Shown one piece after another: positions 44,722 to 53,746 of a stretch of DNA of 64,000 nucleotides (position 1 is the first letter of the stretch; each line of letters begins with the position of its first letter). Source of the stretch: Methylocystis sp. H62 (GTDB taxonomy: Bacteria > Pseudomonadota > Alphaproteobacteria > Rhizobiales > Beijerinckiaceae); NCBI RefSeq assembly GCF_015709515.1, contig NZ_JADNQZ010000058.1, positions 496,001 to 560,000 of the forward strand, given 5' to 3'. The translations under genes and the position numbers were made by a program. The notes below the pieces were generated by a model, which worked only from the letters and a program-made list of their open reading frames with translations, was not told the origin of the DNA and ran no database searches.

Positions 44722-44994
44722 TGGCTTTTCGACATAGCGGGCGCGCCGCCACGTCGGATCTCCCTGAATGTTATTTTCTTGGCACTATGCGCAGGCGACC
44801 CTCATTCGCGCAAGTGCGACCGATTTGCGCGGGCTACATGAAATGTCGAGACTTTTTCCCTATCGCGACGGGCGTGTCGCCCCGCTTTGGTCGCTTTCTT
44901 TTGTCAGAAACGATGGTGGAGAGGCGAAGCGCCTCAGTCGAAGCGCGCCGCTCAGGATTCAGTTCCGAGCAGGCGCTGGATCGAGCCAATCAAT

Positions 44995-46155
44995 TTGCGC
45001 ACTCATGGAAAAAAGCTGACGCGCTTAAGCGCGCTCTTGATCGCGGCGTCGCTTGCCGGCTGCGTGTCGGACGGCATGCGTATGGTCGACGGCCACGTCG
45101 GCAACGCCGTTTCTCTTGTCGCCGGAGCCCAGGGCGAGCCGTCGGATGTCGCCATTTTCGTCGCTTCGACGCGGCGTTCCGAAGGCGCGACAGACGACGG
45201 CCGCGCGCATTTTTCGCTAACGTCGATTGGCGTCCCGCTCAACCATCGTGCTGGAAGCCTCGAGCGTCCCAGCTTTGGCGGCGCCGATCTGCGGCGGCAT
45301 TTCACCGTGCTGTCGAAGCGCAATATGGATGAGCGGGAGTTCTACGGCGAAGTCGCCTCGCATGTCTCGGGGCGCATCGGCAATTCGCGCGACGTGCTGC
45401 TTTACGTGCACGGCTTCAACACGGGAGTCGAAGAGGCGCGCTTTCGTCTGGCGCAGATTGTCGCCGACGGACGCTTCTCCGGCGTTCCCGCGCTCTTTAC
45501 CTGGAATTCCCGAGGCGGTCTGTTCAACTACGAGTCCGACAAGGAAGCGGCGACAGTCTCACGCGACGCGCTTGAGAAGTTCGTCGTCGAACTGTCGCGC
45601 ACGCCCGGCGTCGGCCGCATTCATGTGCTCGCGCATTCGATGGGCGCGTGGCTGACGATGGAGACGCTGCGCGGCGTCGCGCAGTCCGGCCATCCGGATC
45701 TCGACGGCAAACTTGGCGAGGTCATGCTGGCGGCGCCCGACATCGATCTCAATGTTTTCCGCCAACAGGTCGCGCGCGTCGATCCTCGGCATGTGTCGAT
45801 TTTCGTCGCCAATAATGATCGCGCGCTGTCGCTCGCGTCGCGCATCGCCGGCGACCGGCCGCGCCTCGGCGCGATGAATCCCACCAATCCTGAAGACAAG
45901 TCGGAGCTCGACCGACTGGGGGTCGCCGTGCACGATATTTCGTCGTTTTCGACCGACTTCGTCGGGCATGGCGCATTCGCCGAAGCGCCCGACGTGGTGC
46001 GAAAGATCGGCGCGCAGCTGACAGCCCCGCGGCCGGGGGAGGCCGACACCCAGGCCGTCATCGACGCAAGCGGCGGAACCGCCGCCGCCGGGCCGCCGCC
46101 ACTCAATCAGAAGGTCGAGAGCCAGCCGCTGGCGCCGCTTGCCGCCGCTCGGTGA
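44995..46155 (+). CDS. DUF900 alpha/beta hydrolase lipoprotein
   Basis: 386 residues if the TTG at 44995 is the start (MRTHGKKLTRLSALLIAASL then AGC). This choice leaves a classic lipoprotein signal with the lipid-bearing Cys at residue 23 (45061); earlier in-frame starts give an odd 36-residue extension. The DUF900 hydrolase domain shows DVLLYVHGFNTGVEEARFRL, PALFTWNSRGGLFNYESDKE, the Ser nucleophile in HVLAHSMGAWLTMETLRG, VMLAAPDIDLNVFRQQV and the catalytic His near FVGHGAFAE. Likely anchored on the periplasmic side. Substrate unknown. It is divergent from pqqB. Confidence 0.8.
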   Translation: MRTHGKKLTRLSALLIAASLAGCVSDGMRMVDGHVGNAVSLVAGAQGEPSDVAIFVASTRRSEGATDDGRAHFSLTSIGVPLNHRAGSLERPSFGGADLRRHFTVLSKRNMDEREFYGEVASHVSGRIGNSRDVLLYVHGFNTGVEEARFRLAQIVADGRFSGVPALFTWNSRGGLFNYESDKEAATVSRDALEKFVVELSRTPGVGRIHVLAHSMGAWLTMETLRGVAQSGHPDLDGKLGEVMLAAPDIDLNVFRQQVARVDPRHVSIFVANNDRALSLASRIAGDRPRLGAMNPTNPEDKSELDRLGVAVHDISSFSTDFVGHGAFAEAPDVVRKIGAQLTAPRPGEADTQAVIDASGGTAAAGPPPLNQKVESQPLAPLAAAR

Positions 46156-46215
46156 GCTTGATTTCGAACGGTCTATGTCAATTTCTGACTTGATGACGAT
46201 TGACGATGGTTACGT

Positions 46216-46434
46216 ATGAAAAACTTCGACGCCGTCACTCTCTCCGCCAGATTTGAGATCTCGATCCCAAAAGCGGTTTGCGAGGCGCACAAATGGCAGC
46301 CCGGCCAGGAGTTCGCTTTCATCCCCAAAGGATCTGGCGTGCTGCTCGTTCCCGTGCCTGAGCGCGATCAACTGGCAGAAATCGCGAAGGGGGCAAAGGC
46401 GGAAAATTATCGTGATCGCAAAGATCGCTTTTGA
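46216..46434 (+). CDS. AbrB/MazE-type antitoxin-like DNA-binding protein (solitary)
   Basis: 72 residues. The SpoVT/AbrB swapped-hairpin domain is seen in AVTLSARFEISIPKAVCEAH, KWQPGQEFAFIPKGSGVLLV. The C-terminal helix (RDQLAEIAKGAKAENYRDRK) is where such antitoxins bind their toxin. A VapC-type toxin normally follows directly; here only a 16-codon frame (46409-46456, IAKIAFDASAYCLR) remains before pssA on the other strand. It is therefore an orphan antitoxin or transcription regulator. Confidence 0.75.
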   Translation: MKNFDAVTLSARFEISIPKAVCEAHKWQPGQEFAFIPKGSGVLLVPVPERDQLAEIAKGAKAENYRDRKDRF

Positions 46435-46450
46435 CGCCAGCGCTTATTGC

Positions 46451-47296
46451 TTACGGTGACGCCTCTTTCGGAGCGGTCTTCTCCGCCTCCGCTTTCGCGA
46501 GCTTGTTATAGCGCCTCACGCTCAGCGGAATGGCAGCCAGAAACGCGACGCTGAGCACGGCGAGCAGCTCCATCGGGTAGATCGCCAGCAGCAGCGCCGT
46601 CACGCCCACGCCGAAAAGCACCGGAATCACGAGATCGCGTGGTATGCGCCCGATGCGCTTTCCGGAGAAATGCGGAATGCGGCTCGCCATCAGGAAGGCG
46701 ATGCCGAGCACATAGACGATGTAAAACGGCGTCATCGCCTTGGACGCCGGCAGCTCCAAAACGGAGAAATGCAGATAGAGCGGCAGCAACACCGTCACGG
46801 CGCCGGCGGGCGCCGGCATGCCGACAAAGAATTCGGCGTGCCAGGCGGGCTTCGTCGGATCGTCCATCGTCACATTGAAGCGGGCAAGCCGTAGTGCGCC
46901 GGCGATGGCGAAGACGAGCACGGCGAACCAGCCGAGGCCTTTGATCTCGTGCAGCGTCCACAGATACAGCAGCAGGCCGGGCGCGACGCCGAAATCGACG
47001 AAATCCGAAAGCGAGTCGAGTTCGGCCCCGAAGCGCGACGTGCCCTTGATGGCGCGCGCCAAGCGGCCGTCCAGCCCGTCGAGCACCGCCGCGGCCATCA
47101 CCGCCGTCACGGCCGTTTCAAATCGTCCTTCGATTCCATAGCGGATCGCCGTCAGCCCCATACACAGGGCGAGCAGCGTCACGAGATTGGGAAGAACGAT
47201 GCGCAACGGAATGTTGCGAAATCGCAGCCGACGCTGTTCGGAGGGCGTCAGGGTTCCTTCTTGTGAATCGCGCCCGGAGAAGAAGGGATCGGCCAT
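46451..47296 (-). CDS. pssA: CDP-diacylglycerol-serine O-phosphatidyltransferase
   Basis: 281 residues. The CDP-alcohol phosphotransferase motif is intact: LDGLDGRLARAIKGTSRFGA then ELDSLSDFVDFGVAPG. Membrane helices follow (ALRLARFNV segment, VLLPLYLHFSVLELP, FYIVYVLGIAFLMASR, LFGVGVTALLLAIYPMELLA). PssA makes phosphatidylserine from CDP-diacylglycerol and serine at the inner membrane. It follows psd by 7 bases on the same strand, so psd-pssA is an operon producing phosphatidylethanolamine. Confidence 0.95.
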   Translation of the reverse strand: MADPFFSGRDSQEGTLTPSEQRRLRFRNIPLRIVLPNLVTLLALCMGLTAIRYGIEGRFETAVTAVMAAAVLDGLDGRLARAIKGTSRFGAELDSLSDFVDFGVAPGLLLYLWTLHEIKGLGWFAVLVFAIAGALRLARFNVTMDDPTKPAWHAEFFVGMPAPAGAVTVLLPLYLHFSVLELPASKAMTPFYIVYVLGIAFLMASRIPHFSGKRIGRIPRDLVIPVLFGVGVTALLLAIYPMELLAVLSVAFLAAIPLSVRRYNKLAKAEAEKTAPKEASP

Positions 47297-47303
47297 GGCG
47301 TGT

Positions 47304-48002
47304 TCAACCCGCCTTGAATGTCAGCGCGGCGACGCCGGCGGTCATGTCGGCGAGGATCGTCTCGCCGGCGATGGCGCGAGATCCAATAGCCACCATGGGC
47401 CGGGCCGATGACGGCATGTAGACATCGACGCGTGAGCCGAAACGAATGAGGCCAAAACGGTCGCCGACGCCGATCTGCTCGCCTTCCTTGACGAATCCGA
47501 CGATGCGCCGCGCGACGAGTCCTGCGATCTGCACCACTCCAAAGCGCCCCGACGGCGCTTCGATGACCATGCCGCTGCGTTCATTGTCGTCGCTGGCCTT
47601 GTCGAGGTCGGCGTTGAGGAACAGGCCCGGCTTATAAGCGATTCTCGAGATGCGGCCGGTGATCGGCGCACGGTTCACATGCACATCAAAGACGCTCATG
47701 AACACGGAGATGCGCTGCATCGGCTCGGCTCCCAGGCCGAGTTCGGCCGGCGGCAGAAAAAAGCCGACCGCGCTGACGACGCCGTCCGCGGGCGAGATGA
47801 CGAGCCCTTCGCGCAGCGGCGTCACCCGCGGCGGATTGCGGAAGAAATAAGCGCACCAGGCGGTGGCGATGAAGCCCATCCAGCCGAGCGTCGGCGACAG
47901 CCAGTCAAGCAGGAAGGAGACGGCGGCGAAACCAGCGATGAAGACGTAGCCTTCCGGATGGATCGGAACGAGCGATTTACGGACGGAATCGATGATCGAC
48001 AT
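47304..48002 (-). CDS. psd: Phosphatidylserine decarboxylase proenzyme
   Basis: 232 residues from the ATG at 48002 ([20 protein letters not shown]); a start at 48053 is in frame but not supported by family. A hydrophobic N-terminal region precedes [32 protein letters not shown] and the self-cleavage site [16 protein letters not shown] (Gly-Ser), whose Ser becomes the pyruvoyl group. It makes phosphatidylethanolamine from phosphatidylserine. It is a short, alphaproteobacterial-type Psd. First gene of psd-pssA. Confidence 0.95.
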   Translation of the reverse strand: MSIIDSVRKSLVPIHPEGYVFIAGFAAVSFLLDWLSPTLGWMGFIATAWCAYFFRNPPRVTPLREGLVISPADGVVSAVGFFLPPAELGLGAEPMQRISVFMSVFDVHVNRAPITGRISRIAYKPGLFLNADLDKASDDNERSGMVIEAPSGRFGVVQIAGLVARRIVGFVKEGEQIGVGDRFGLIRFGSRVDVYMPSSARPMVAIGSRAIAGETILADMTAGVAALTFKAG

Positions 48003-48089
48003 GCGGGCCTGCTTTCGTGGCGGGCTGATCAGCGCGCGCGTTTCCTTTGCCATGTTGCGGCGCCAAAGTCACGGATGCGCGGCCTCGGA

Positions 48090-49292
48090 TCATGGCAGCC
48101 GAAGGATGCGGCAGGTGTCGCCCTTCGCCAGGGGCGGCGCGCCCGGCTCGCGGATCAGCAGCGCTTGCGATTGCGCCAGCTCGGTGAGCAGCGACGAGTC
48201 CTGCAGCGGCTGCGGCGTTGCGACGAGGCGGCCATTTTCGTCCAGGGCGAGCCGCGCGCGCATATAGTCGCGCCGCCCCTTGTTGGCGGGGAGATAGGCG
48301 CCGGCGATCGCCGTCTCGGTTCGGTCGGAACCGGCGTCTGGATCGCCCTGCAGCGCGCGCAGGAGCGGCGCGAGAAAGACCAGCGCGCAGACGAAGGACG
48401 CGACCGGATTGCCGGGCAGGCCGAGGATGCGCGCGTCGCCCAGCGCGCCATGGATCAGGGGCTTGCCCGGCCGCATCGCGATTTTCCAGAAGTCGAGCGA
48501 CATCCCTTGGCGCGCCAGCGCCGGACGCAGCAGATCATGGTCGCCGACCGACGCGCCGCCCAGCGTCACCAGAACGTCGGCGCGCGCGTCGCGGGCGAGG
48601 CCGATGCCGCGTTCGAGTTCCGCGAGATCATCGCGGAAGACGCCAAGATCGATCACTTCAGCGCCAGCGTCTTCGGCGATGGCGGCGACCGCCAGATTGT
48701 TGCAGGAGATGATCTGCGACGGGCCGGGCTCGGCGCCCGGCGGCACGAGTTCGTCGCCCGAAGCGATGATCGCGACGCGCGGGCGCCGCGCGACAGGAAC
48801 TGCAGCGTGATTCATCGCCGCGGCGAGCGCGAGTTCAGCCGGGCCGAGGCGCACGCCGGCGAAGAGCGCGACCGCGCCTTCGCGAAAGTCGAGGCCAGCG
48901 CCGCGAATATGCGGGCCGGGCGTCGCGCCTGCCGCCAGCACGCCGTCGGCGACCCGGGCGTCTTCCTGCAGCAATATGGCGTCGGCGCCCTGCGGCACTG
49001 GCGCGCCGGTGAAGATGCGTACCGCTTCTCCCGGCTTGAGGGCTGCGTCATAGCCGTGGCCTGCGGCGCTTTCCCCGACGATCCGCAGCGGCCCGGCGGC
49101 AAGGTCGGCGGCGCGCAGCGCAAAGCCGTCCATGGCCGAGACGGCGACGGGCGGCTGGCTGCGGCGGGCGACAAGGTCGGCGGCCAGCGTGCGGCCGCGC
49201 GCCCGCGCCAGCGGCGTCAGTTCTTCGCCAAGCCGTGAAGCCCCAGCGAGCACCCGCGCAAGTGCGTCGGGAACGGAAAGAAGCTTATCCAC
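48090..49292 (-). CDS. moeA: Molybdopterin molybdenumtransferase MoeA
   Basis: 400 residues from a GTG at 49292 (normal family length); longer frames upstream are unsupported. Motifs: SAMDGFALRAADLA, GEAVRIFTGAPVPQGADAIL, PRVAIIASGDELVPPG, LVTLGGASVGDHDLLRPAL, IAMRPGKPLIHG and ILGLPGNPVASFVCALVFL. It inserts molybdate into adenylated molybdopterin to give Mo cofactor. moaC lies about 1.2 kb upstream on the same strand, with two unknown genes between. Confidence 0.95.
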   Translation of the reverse strand: MDKLLSVPDALARVLAGASRLGEELTPLARARGRTLAADLVARRSQPPVAVSAMDGFALRAADLAAGPLRIVGESAAGHGYDAALKPGEAVRIFTGAPVPQGADAILLQEDARVADGVLAAGATPGPHIRGAGLDFREGAVALFAGVRLGPAELALAAAMNHAAVPVARRPRVAIIASGDELVPPGAEPGPSQIISCNNLAVAAIAEDAGAEVIDLGVFRDDLAELERGIGLARDARADVLVTLGGASVGDHDLLRPALARQGMSLDFWKIAMRPGKPLIHGALGDARILGLPGNPVASFVCALVFLAPLLRALQGDPDAGSDRTETAIAGAYLPANKGRRDYMRARLALDENGRLVATPQPLQDSSLLTELAQSQALLIREPGAPPLAKGDTCRILRLP

Positions 49293-49299
49293 GCGAAAC

Positions 49300-49485
49300 T
49301 TAATCCCGGTTCGCGACGCGGCGATAGATGAGCGCTGCGAGGCTTTCGACTGCGAGCGCGACGAGCACGATGACTGTCGCGAGCGCCGCGTCAATGTCGA
49401 CGCTGGGATAAGCGAAGGAGAACGCTGCGCCAAGAGCGATCGCCAGCAGAAAAACGGCGACGATCCGAGGAAGGGACAATTTCAT
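49300..49485 (-). CDS. Small two-helix membrane protein
   Basis: 61 residues, MKLSLPRIVAVFLLAIALGA then AFSFAYPSVDIDAALATVIV and LVALAVESLAALIYRRVANR D. Two transmembrane helices connected by a short acidic loop. The start overlaps the stop of the upstream 309-residue gene by 4 bases (atga), good evidence that it is translated. No family recognised. It lies 7 bases before the moeA start. Confidence 0.65.
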   Translation of the reverse strand: MKLSLPRIVAVFLLAIALGAAFSFAYPSVDIDAALATVIVLVALAVESLAALIYRRVANRD

Positions 49486-50411
49486 TTCGGCGCCGCCTCA
49501 TCGCTCTTTTTCGCCTCGGCGAAGTGCGCGATGTCCGCGACCGCGGCGCTCACAGGTTGCACCCAGTCCGCGGCGGTCAGAAGAATATTTGCGACCTGCA
49601 GATTGAAATCGGCGAGTCGCGCGCCGTCCGCGAACTCGGGCCTTTTCACCTGGGCGGCGTAGGCGGCGACGAACAGCGGAAAGGCGCGGGCGCGCACATT
49701 GGTCAGATCAACGAACAGAAAAGGCGGGGGCAAGGGCGAAAGATCGCTGATCTTGCTCGCGTAGGTGAGGATATAGGGACCGCCCGAAAGATCATTCTCG
49801 CAAAGCTGCGCGACCGCCGGCGCCGGCTTGTCGCACAAATGGAACAGCAGGCGCTGCGCCATGGCGAAATCATAGTTCTTGCTGAGGAAGGTCTTAAGGA
49901 CCGCGGGATCGACATCGGCGGGGAAGGCGGCTTGGCCGCCAGAACCCCGCTTGGTCGGTATGTAGAGGATGTTGATCCGCTCCTTTGGCGCCGCGACATC
50001 GGATGCCGCCGGGAAGCGCCCCACGAGCTCGCGGAGGAAGGCGACGGCGCGGTCGTTGGGCCGGGGCAGGATCACATAGGAATAGAGGCCATAGCCCGCC
50101 GTTTCCACGCCGGGGGCATAAAGATAGTCGTAGGCCGTGCCCAGAATGCTCGGCCTTGCGACAGGGCCTGCGCCGCCTCTCGGCTCCGAAGGTCCTTCAG
50201 CCCTTGGCGCATCGAACGAAGATGGGGCGCGACGGTAGGCGCGCGGCCTATTGGGGCCACTCCAGGCAGAGTGAGGTTGATAAGAATAGCCCATGCAGCG
50301 CCGGTAGCAGGCCGCGTCCTCGCCGCATTGGCTCCGGCATTCGGTCGCCCGGTCGGCGAAGGCTGGCGCGCTCATCAACAGCAGCGCAACGGCGAGAATA
50401 AAATGCCGCAT
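49482..50411 (-). CDS. Exported protein of unknown function
   Basis: 309 residues with a signal peptide (MRHFILAVALLLMSAPAFA). A short Cys-motif comes first (CRSQCGEDAACYRRCMGYS, four cysteines likely forming two disulphides), then a Pro/Arg-rich linker, and a domain of about 220 residues (AYDYLYAPGVETAGYGLYSY, VILPRPNDRAVAFLRELVGR, LCENDLSGGPYILTYASKIS, FLFVDLTNVRARAFPLFVAA). I do not recognise a known family. It is between moaC and moeA and is co-translated with the small membrane protein after it. Confidence 0.65.
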   Translation of the reverse strand: MRHFILAVALLLMSAPAFADRATECRSQCGEDAACYRRCMGYSYQPHSAWSGPNRPRAYRRAPSSFDAPRAEGPSEPRGGAGPVARPSILGTAYDYLYAPGVETAGYGLYSYVILPRPNDRAVAFLRELVGRFPAASDVAAPKERINILYIPTKRGSGGQAAFPADVDPAVLKTFLSKNYDFAMAQRLLFHLCDKPAPAVAQLCENDLSGGPYILTYASKISDLSPLPPPFLFVDLTNVRARAFPLFVAAYAAQVKRPEFADGARLADFNLQVANILLTAADWVQPVSAAVADIAHFAEAKKSDEAAPK

Positions 50412-50477
50412 GACGGCGCCTCCACAATCATCAAAATGTCAATCGTTACGATATAGAGCCTTGCGGCCGCCGTCGAA

Positions 50478-50957
50478 CTATTCGGCGCGTCGCCAGACGC
50501 CGGACTTGCCGCCCCGCTTTTCGACGAGTTCAACGCCTTCGATGCGCATGCCGCGATCGACGGCCTTCAGCATGTCATAAATCGTCAGACAGGCGATTGA
50601 GACGGCCGTCAGCGCCTCCATCTCGACGCCGGTCCTGCCAGTGACAGACGCTTCGGCCAGGACGCGCAGGCCCGGCAACGTCTCGTCGGCCGTGATCTCG
50701 ACAGAGATGCTCGACAAGGGAAGAGGATGGCAAAGCGGGATAAGGTCGCTCGTCTTCTTGGCCGCCATGATGCCCGCAATGCGGGCGACGCCGAAAACGT
50801 CGCCTTTCTTGGCCTGACCTTCGATGGCGAGCCGCAGAGTTTCACGCGCCATCACCACATGGCCGCGGGCGCGTGCGACGCGAGACGTCTCGGCCTTCGC
50901 CGATACGTCGACCATATGCGCTTCTCCGGCGGCGGAGAGGTGGGTGAGTTTGGTCAT
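50478..50957 (-). CDS. moaC: Cyclic pyranopterin monophosphate synthase MoaC
   Basis: 159 residues from the ATG at 50957, the family's usual length. Motifs: [77 protein letters not shown] (active-site Lys, Asp and His nearby) and [20 protein letters not shown]. It converts the 3',8-cyclo-GTP product of MoaA to cyclic pyranopterin, the first Mo cofactor intermediate. It is followed by two genes of unknown function and moeA. Confidence 0.96.
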   Translation of the reverse strand: MTKLTHLSAAGEAHMVDVSAKAETSRVARARGHVVMARETLRLAIEGQAKKGDVFGVARIAGIMAAKKTSDLIPLCHPLPLSSISVEITADETLPGLRVLAEASVTGRTGVEMEALTAVSIACLTIYDMLKAVDRGMRIEGVELVEKRGGKSGVWRRAE

Positions 50958-51005
50958 CGCTCGCGTTTTGCGCTTTTGGCGGGTTCGAGGCAAGGTCAGA
51001 TCACA

Positions 51006-51033
51006 TTGAGAATCGATCAATCGTGTGTATAAT
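51006..51033 (+). promoter_or_regulatory. Sigma-70-type promoter of hicAB
   Basis: TTGAGA (51006-51011) and TATAAT (51028-51033) are separated by 16 bases, 22 bases before the hicA ATG. The spacer contains gaatcgatcaatcg, a partly palindromic run that may be bound by the HicB repressor. An aggg ribosome site lies at 51046-51049. Confidence 0.6.
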
Positions 51034-51055
51034 AGTGCGCATTGCAGGGTGATTT

Positions 51056-51262
51056 ATGGCAAAGGTCGAAACCAATGCCCGTAAAATCGTCGCGCGACTG
51101 GAAAAGGACGGCTGGAGAAACATCGGTGGCGGAAGCCATGACCGTTTCGTCAACGATAAGCGGCCCGGCGCCATGATCACTGTGCCACGCCATCGGCAAT
51201 TGACGCCCGGAACCGCGCGGTCCATCGCCAAGGCCGCCGGATGGATGGAACAATTGGAATGA
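51056..51262 (+). CDS. hicA: HicA-type mRNA interferase toxin
   Basis: 68 residues, ordinary HicA size. The double-stranded RNA-binding-like fold appears as NARKIVARLEKDGWRNIGGG, SHDRFVNDKRPGAMITVPRH, with the catalytic His in GSHDRF. C-terminal LTPGTARSIAKAAGWM is typical. HicA cleaves mRNA; HicB blocks it. It overlaps hicB by 4 bases (atga). Confidence 0.92.
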   Translation: MAKVETNARKIVARLEKDGWRNIGGGSHDRFVNDKRPGAMITVPRHRQLTPGTARSIAKAAGWMEQLE

Positions 51263-51657
51263 CGCATTTCGTTGGAGTGATCGACGGCGCCGGAAAGAAT
51301 TGGGGTGTGCGCTTTCCGGACGTGGACGGTTGCGTCGGCGTCGGCGCGACGCCGGAAGAGGCAATCGTCAGCGCGACGGAGGCGCTGCGCGAAGTGATGA
51401 GCTACAAGCGCGGTGGCGGGTTCAAGATCAATAAGGCGCGAACGCTCACGCAAATTCTTGCATCCGGCGAAGTCGCGCCGGGAGAGACGACTGTGCTCAT
51501 TCCGCTGCTGCTCGATTCCGGCCGCGTCGTGCGCGCCAATCTGACCTTCGACGCGGGGCTACTTGAATCGATCGATGCGGCGGCGAACAATCGTGGCCTC
51601 ACGCGCTCGGCCTTCCTTGCGAGCGCAGCGCGGGAAAAGATTGAGTCGGGGAAGTAA
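51259..51657 (+). CDS. hicB: HicB-type antitoxin
   Basis: 132 residues. The partly degraded RNase H-like HicB domain is FVGVIDGAGKNWGVRFPDVD, GCVGVGATPEEAIVSATEAL, followed by a C-terminal DNA-binding segment (NLTFDAGLLESIDAAANNRG then LTRSAFLASAAREKI) of the ribbon-helix-helix type. It neutralises HicA and represses the pair. The start codon at 51259 overlaps the hicA stop. Confidence 0.92.
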   Translation: MTHFVGVIDGAGKNWGVRFPDVDGCVGVGATPEEAIVSATEALREVMSYKRGGGFKINKARTLTQILASGEVAPGETTVLIPLLLDSGRVVRANLTFDAGLLESIDAAANNRGLTRSAFLASAAREKIESGK

Positions 51658-51692
51658 CTCAATTCACCACTTACGTTGGCGGCGCGCACACC

Positions 51693-52532
51693 TTACGCGC
51701 CTGCCGGTGACCTTGCTGGGTCAGACTTGGGATTTCCTGCCGAGCCTTGCAGGAGTTCGCGCGTAGCCGCTTCGACGTCATGCTTGCGCATCAGGCTTTC
51801 GCCGACGAGAAAGGTGAAGATGTGCGATTTTTCCAGGCGCACGCAGTCGTCATGCGCCGTGATTCCGCTTTCGGCGACGATGATCTTGTCGCGCGGAATC
51901 TTCTCGGCGAGCCTCTCGCTGACTTCGAGCGACACTTTGAAGTCGCGCAGATCGCGATTATTCACGCCGATCAGACGCGTCTCCAGCGCCAGCGCGCGAT
52001 CAAGCTCGCTCTCGTCATGCACTTCGACGAGCACGTCCATGCGCAGATCATGCGCGGCCGTGTTCAGCGCCTTCGCTTCGTCGTCGTCGACGGCGGCCAT
52101 GATGATGAGAATGCAATCCGCGCCGTAAGCCCGCGCCTCGTAGACCTGATAGGGATCGAACATGAAATCCTTGCGGAGCGCAGGCAAATGCGTCGCCTTT
52201 CGCGCGGCTTCAAGATCTTCGAGCCTGCCTTTGAACGAGGGCGTGTCGGTCAGCACCGAAAGACAGGCCGCGCCGCCGGCTTCATAGGCGCGCGCCAATT
52301 TCGGCGGATCGAAGTCTGGGCGAATGATTCCCTTGGATGGGCTCGCCTTCTTGATCTCGGCGATGAGCGCGACGCGACGCTCGTTCAGTTTCTGCTCGAT
52401 CGCATGGACAAAGCCGCGCGGCGGATCATGATCGTGCACGTTGCGCTCGAGCGTCGCGAACGGCATGCGCACCTTGGCCTCGGAAATCTCGGTGCGCTTA
52501 TAAGCTTCAATTTTTTTGAGGATGTCGGTCAT
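51693..52532 (-). CDS. trpC: Indole-3-glycerol phosphate synthase
   Basis: 279 residues. TIM-barrel motifs: [20 protein letters not shown] (catalytic Glu and Lys), [64 protein letters not shown] and [12 protein letters not shown], all intact. It closes the indole ring of 1-(o-carboxyphenylamino)-1-deoxyribulose phosphate. It follows trpD by 121 bases; trpG-trpD-trpC reads as one group on this strand. The C-terminal 20 residues beyond the domain are Pro/Ser-rich. Confidence 0.96.
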   Translation of the reverse strand: MTDILKKIEAYKRTEISEAKVRMPFATLERNVHDHDPPRGFVHAIEQKLNERRVALIAEIKKASPSKGIIRPDFDPPKLARAYEAGGAACLSVLTDTPSFKGRLEDLEAARKATHLPALRKDFMFDPYQVYEARAYGADCILIIMAAVDDDEAKALNTAAHDLRMDVLVEVHDESELDRALALETRLIGVNNRDLRDFKVSLEVSERLAEKIPRDKIIVAESGITAHDDCVRLEKSHIFTFLVGESLMRKHDVEAATRELLQGSAGNPKSDPARSPAGA

Positions 52533-52653
52533 CTTCTCGCCTACGGCGGGCGGGCCGCGACCGCCATCGCTCGAATTGTTCCGCCGACTGCCGGCTCCTT
52601 ATGAATAGCCGATAAACGGGCGCAATCCTATCCCGATCGAAGGGGAGGGCGGA

Positions 52654-53676
52654 TCAGGCGTCGCGATGGGAGCAGCGGATCAGCGCGTCGAGCTTATTCC
52701 GCGCCGCGCCGGAATCGATCGCCGCCTCAGCCAGCGCCGCGCCTTCGCGCACATTTGCGGCGCGTCCGGCGACGACCAGCGCAACGCCGGCGTTGAGGAC
52801 TGCGACGTCGCGGTAGGCGTTCTTCGCGCCCTCCAGAACGGCGCGCAGGGCTCTGGCGTTATGCGCCGCGTCGCCGCCGACAAGCGCTTGAATCGTCGCG
52901 CGGGGCAATCCCGCGTCCTCCGGCGAGAGATCAAAGCTGCGGATCTCGCCGTCTTCGAGCGCAACCACATGGGTCATGCCCGTCGTCGTCGCCTCATCCA
53001 GTCCGTCGTCGCCATGCAGCAACCAGACGCGCTTTGCGCCGAGTTCGCGAAGCACGCGGGCCAAGGGTTCGAGCCAGTCGCGGGAGAAGACTCCGATCAT
53101 CTGCCGTTCGACCCGCGCGGGGTTGCACAGCGGACCAAGCAAATTGAAGATCGTGCGCACGCCCAGCTCGCTTCTCACCGGCGCGGCGTGGCGCATGGCC
53201 GGGTGGTGCGTCGTCGCGGCCATGAAGCAGATTCCGGCCTCCTGGAGCGATGCGGCGGCGGCGTCCGGCGAAACGCCGACCTTGACGCCGAGTTCGCCGA
53301 GCACGTCAGAGGAACCCGACAGCGACGAAGCCGCCTTGCCGCCATGTTTGGCGACGATCGCGCCGGCGGCTGCGGCGATGATCGCGGCCAAAGTGGAAAT
53401 ATTATATGTGCCGGCGCCGTCGCCGCCGGTCCCGACGATATCGATTGCGCCGGCCGGCGCATCAACCGGCGTCATCGCGGCGCGCATCGCCTCAGCGGCT
53501 CCGATGATTTCGTCGATCGTCTCGCCGCGCAGTCGCAGGCCCATGAGAAACGCCCCAAGCTGCGCTGGTGTGGCGTCGCCACGAAAAATCAGAGAAAACG
53601 CCGCTCTCGCCTCGTCGCGGGCAAGGGGCGCGCCGGAGACCAGCGCGGCGATGTAGGATTTGAAATCCTCGCTCAC
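52654..53676 (-). CDS. trpD: Anthranilate phosphoribosyltransferase
   Basis: 340 residues, usual size. Motifs: DIVGTGGDGAGTYNISTLAA (phosphoribosyl pyrophosphate binding), VAKHGGKAASSLSGSSDVLG, FNLLGPLCNPARVERQMIGV and AKRVWLLHGDDGLDEATTTG. The enzyme links anthranilate to phosphoribosyl pyrophosphate. It is downstream of trpG by 70 bases. Confidence 0.96.
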   Translation of the reverse strand: MSEDFKSYIAALVSGAPLARDEARAAFSLIFRGDATPAQLGAFLMGLRLRGETIDEIIGAAEAMRAAMTPVDAPAGAIDIVGTGGDGAGTYNISTLAAIIAAAAGAIVAKHGGKAASSLSGSSDVLGELGVKVGVSPDAAAASLQEAGICFMAATTHHPAMRHAAPVRSELGVRTIFNLLGPLCNPARVERQMIGVFSRDWLEPLARVLRELGAKRVWLLHGDDGLDEATTTGMTHVVALEDGEIRSFDLSPEDAGLPRATIQALVGGDAAHNARALRAVLEGAKNAYRDVAVLNAGVALVVAGRAANVREGAALAEAAIDSGAARNKLDALIRCSHRDA

Positions 53677-53746
53677 TGGAACTCAGCGCGGATCGCCGAG
53701 GGCCGGTCCGACGCCGACGACAAGCGGGCGATCTTCGCGACAGCGG

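Noticed and set aside
47679-49238. 519-residue plus-strand frame
   Set aside because: Overlaps psd and moeA on the other strand; sequence is Arg/Asp-rich and unstructured, a typical shadow.
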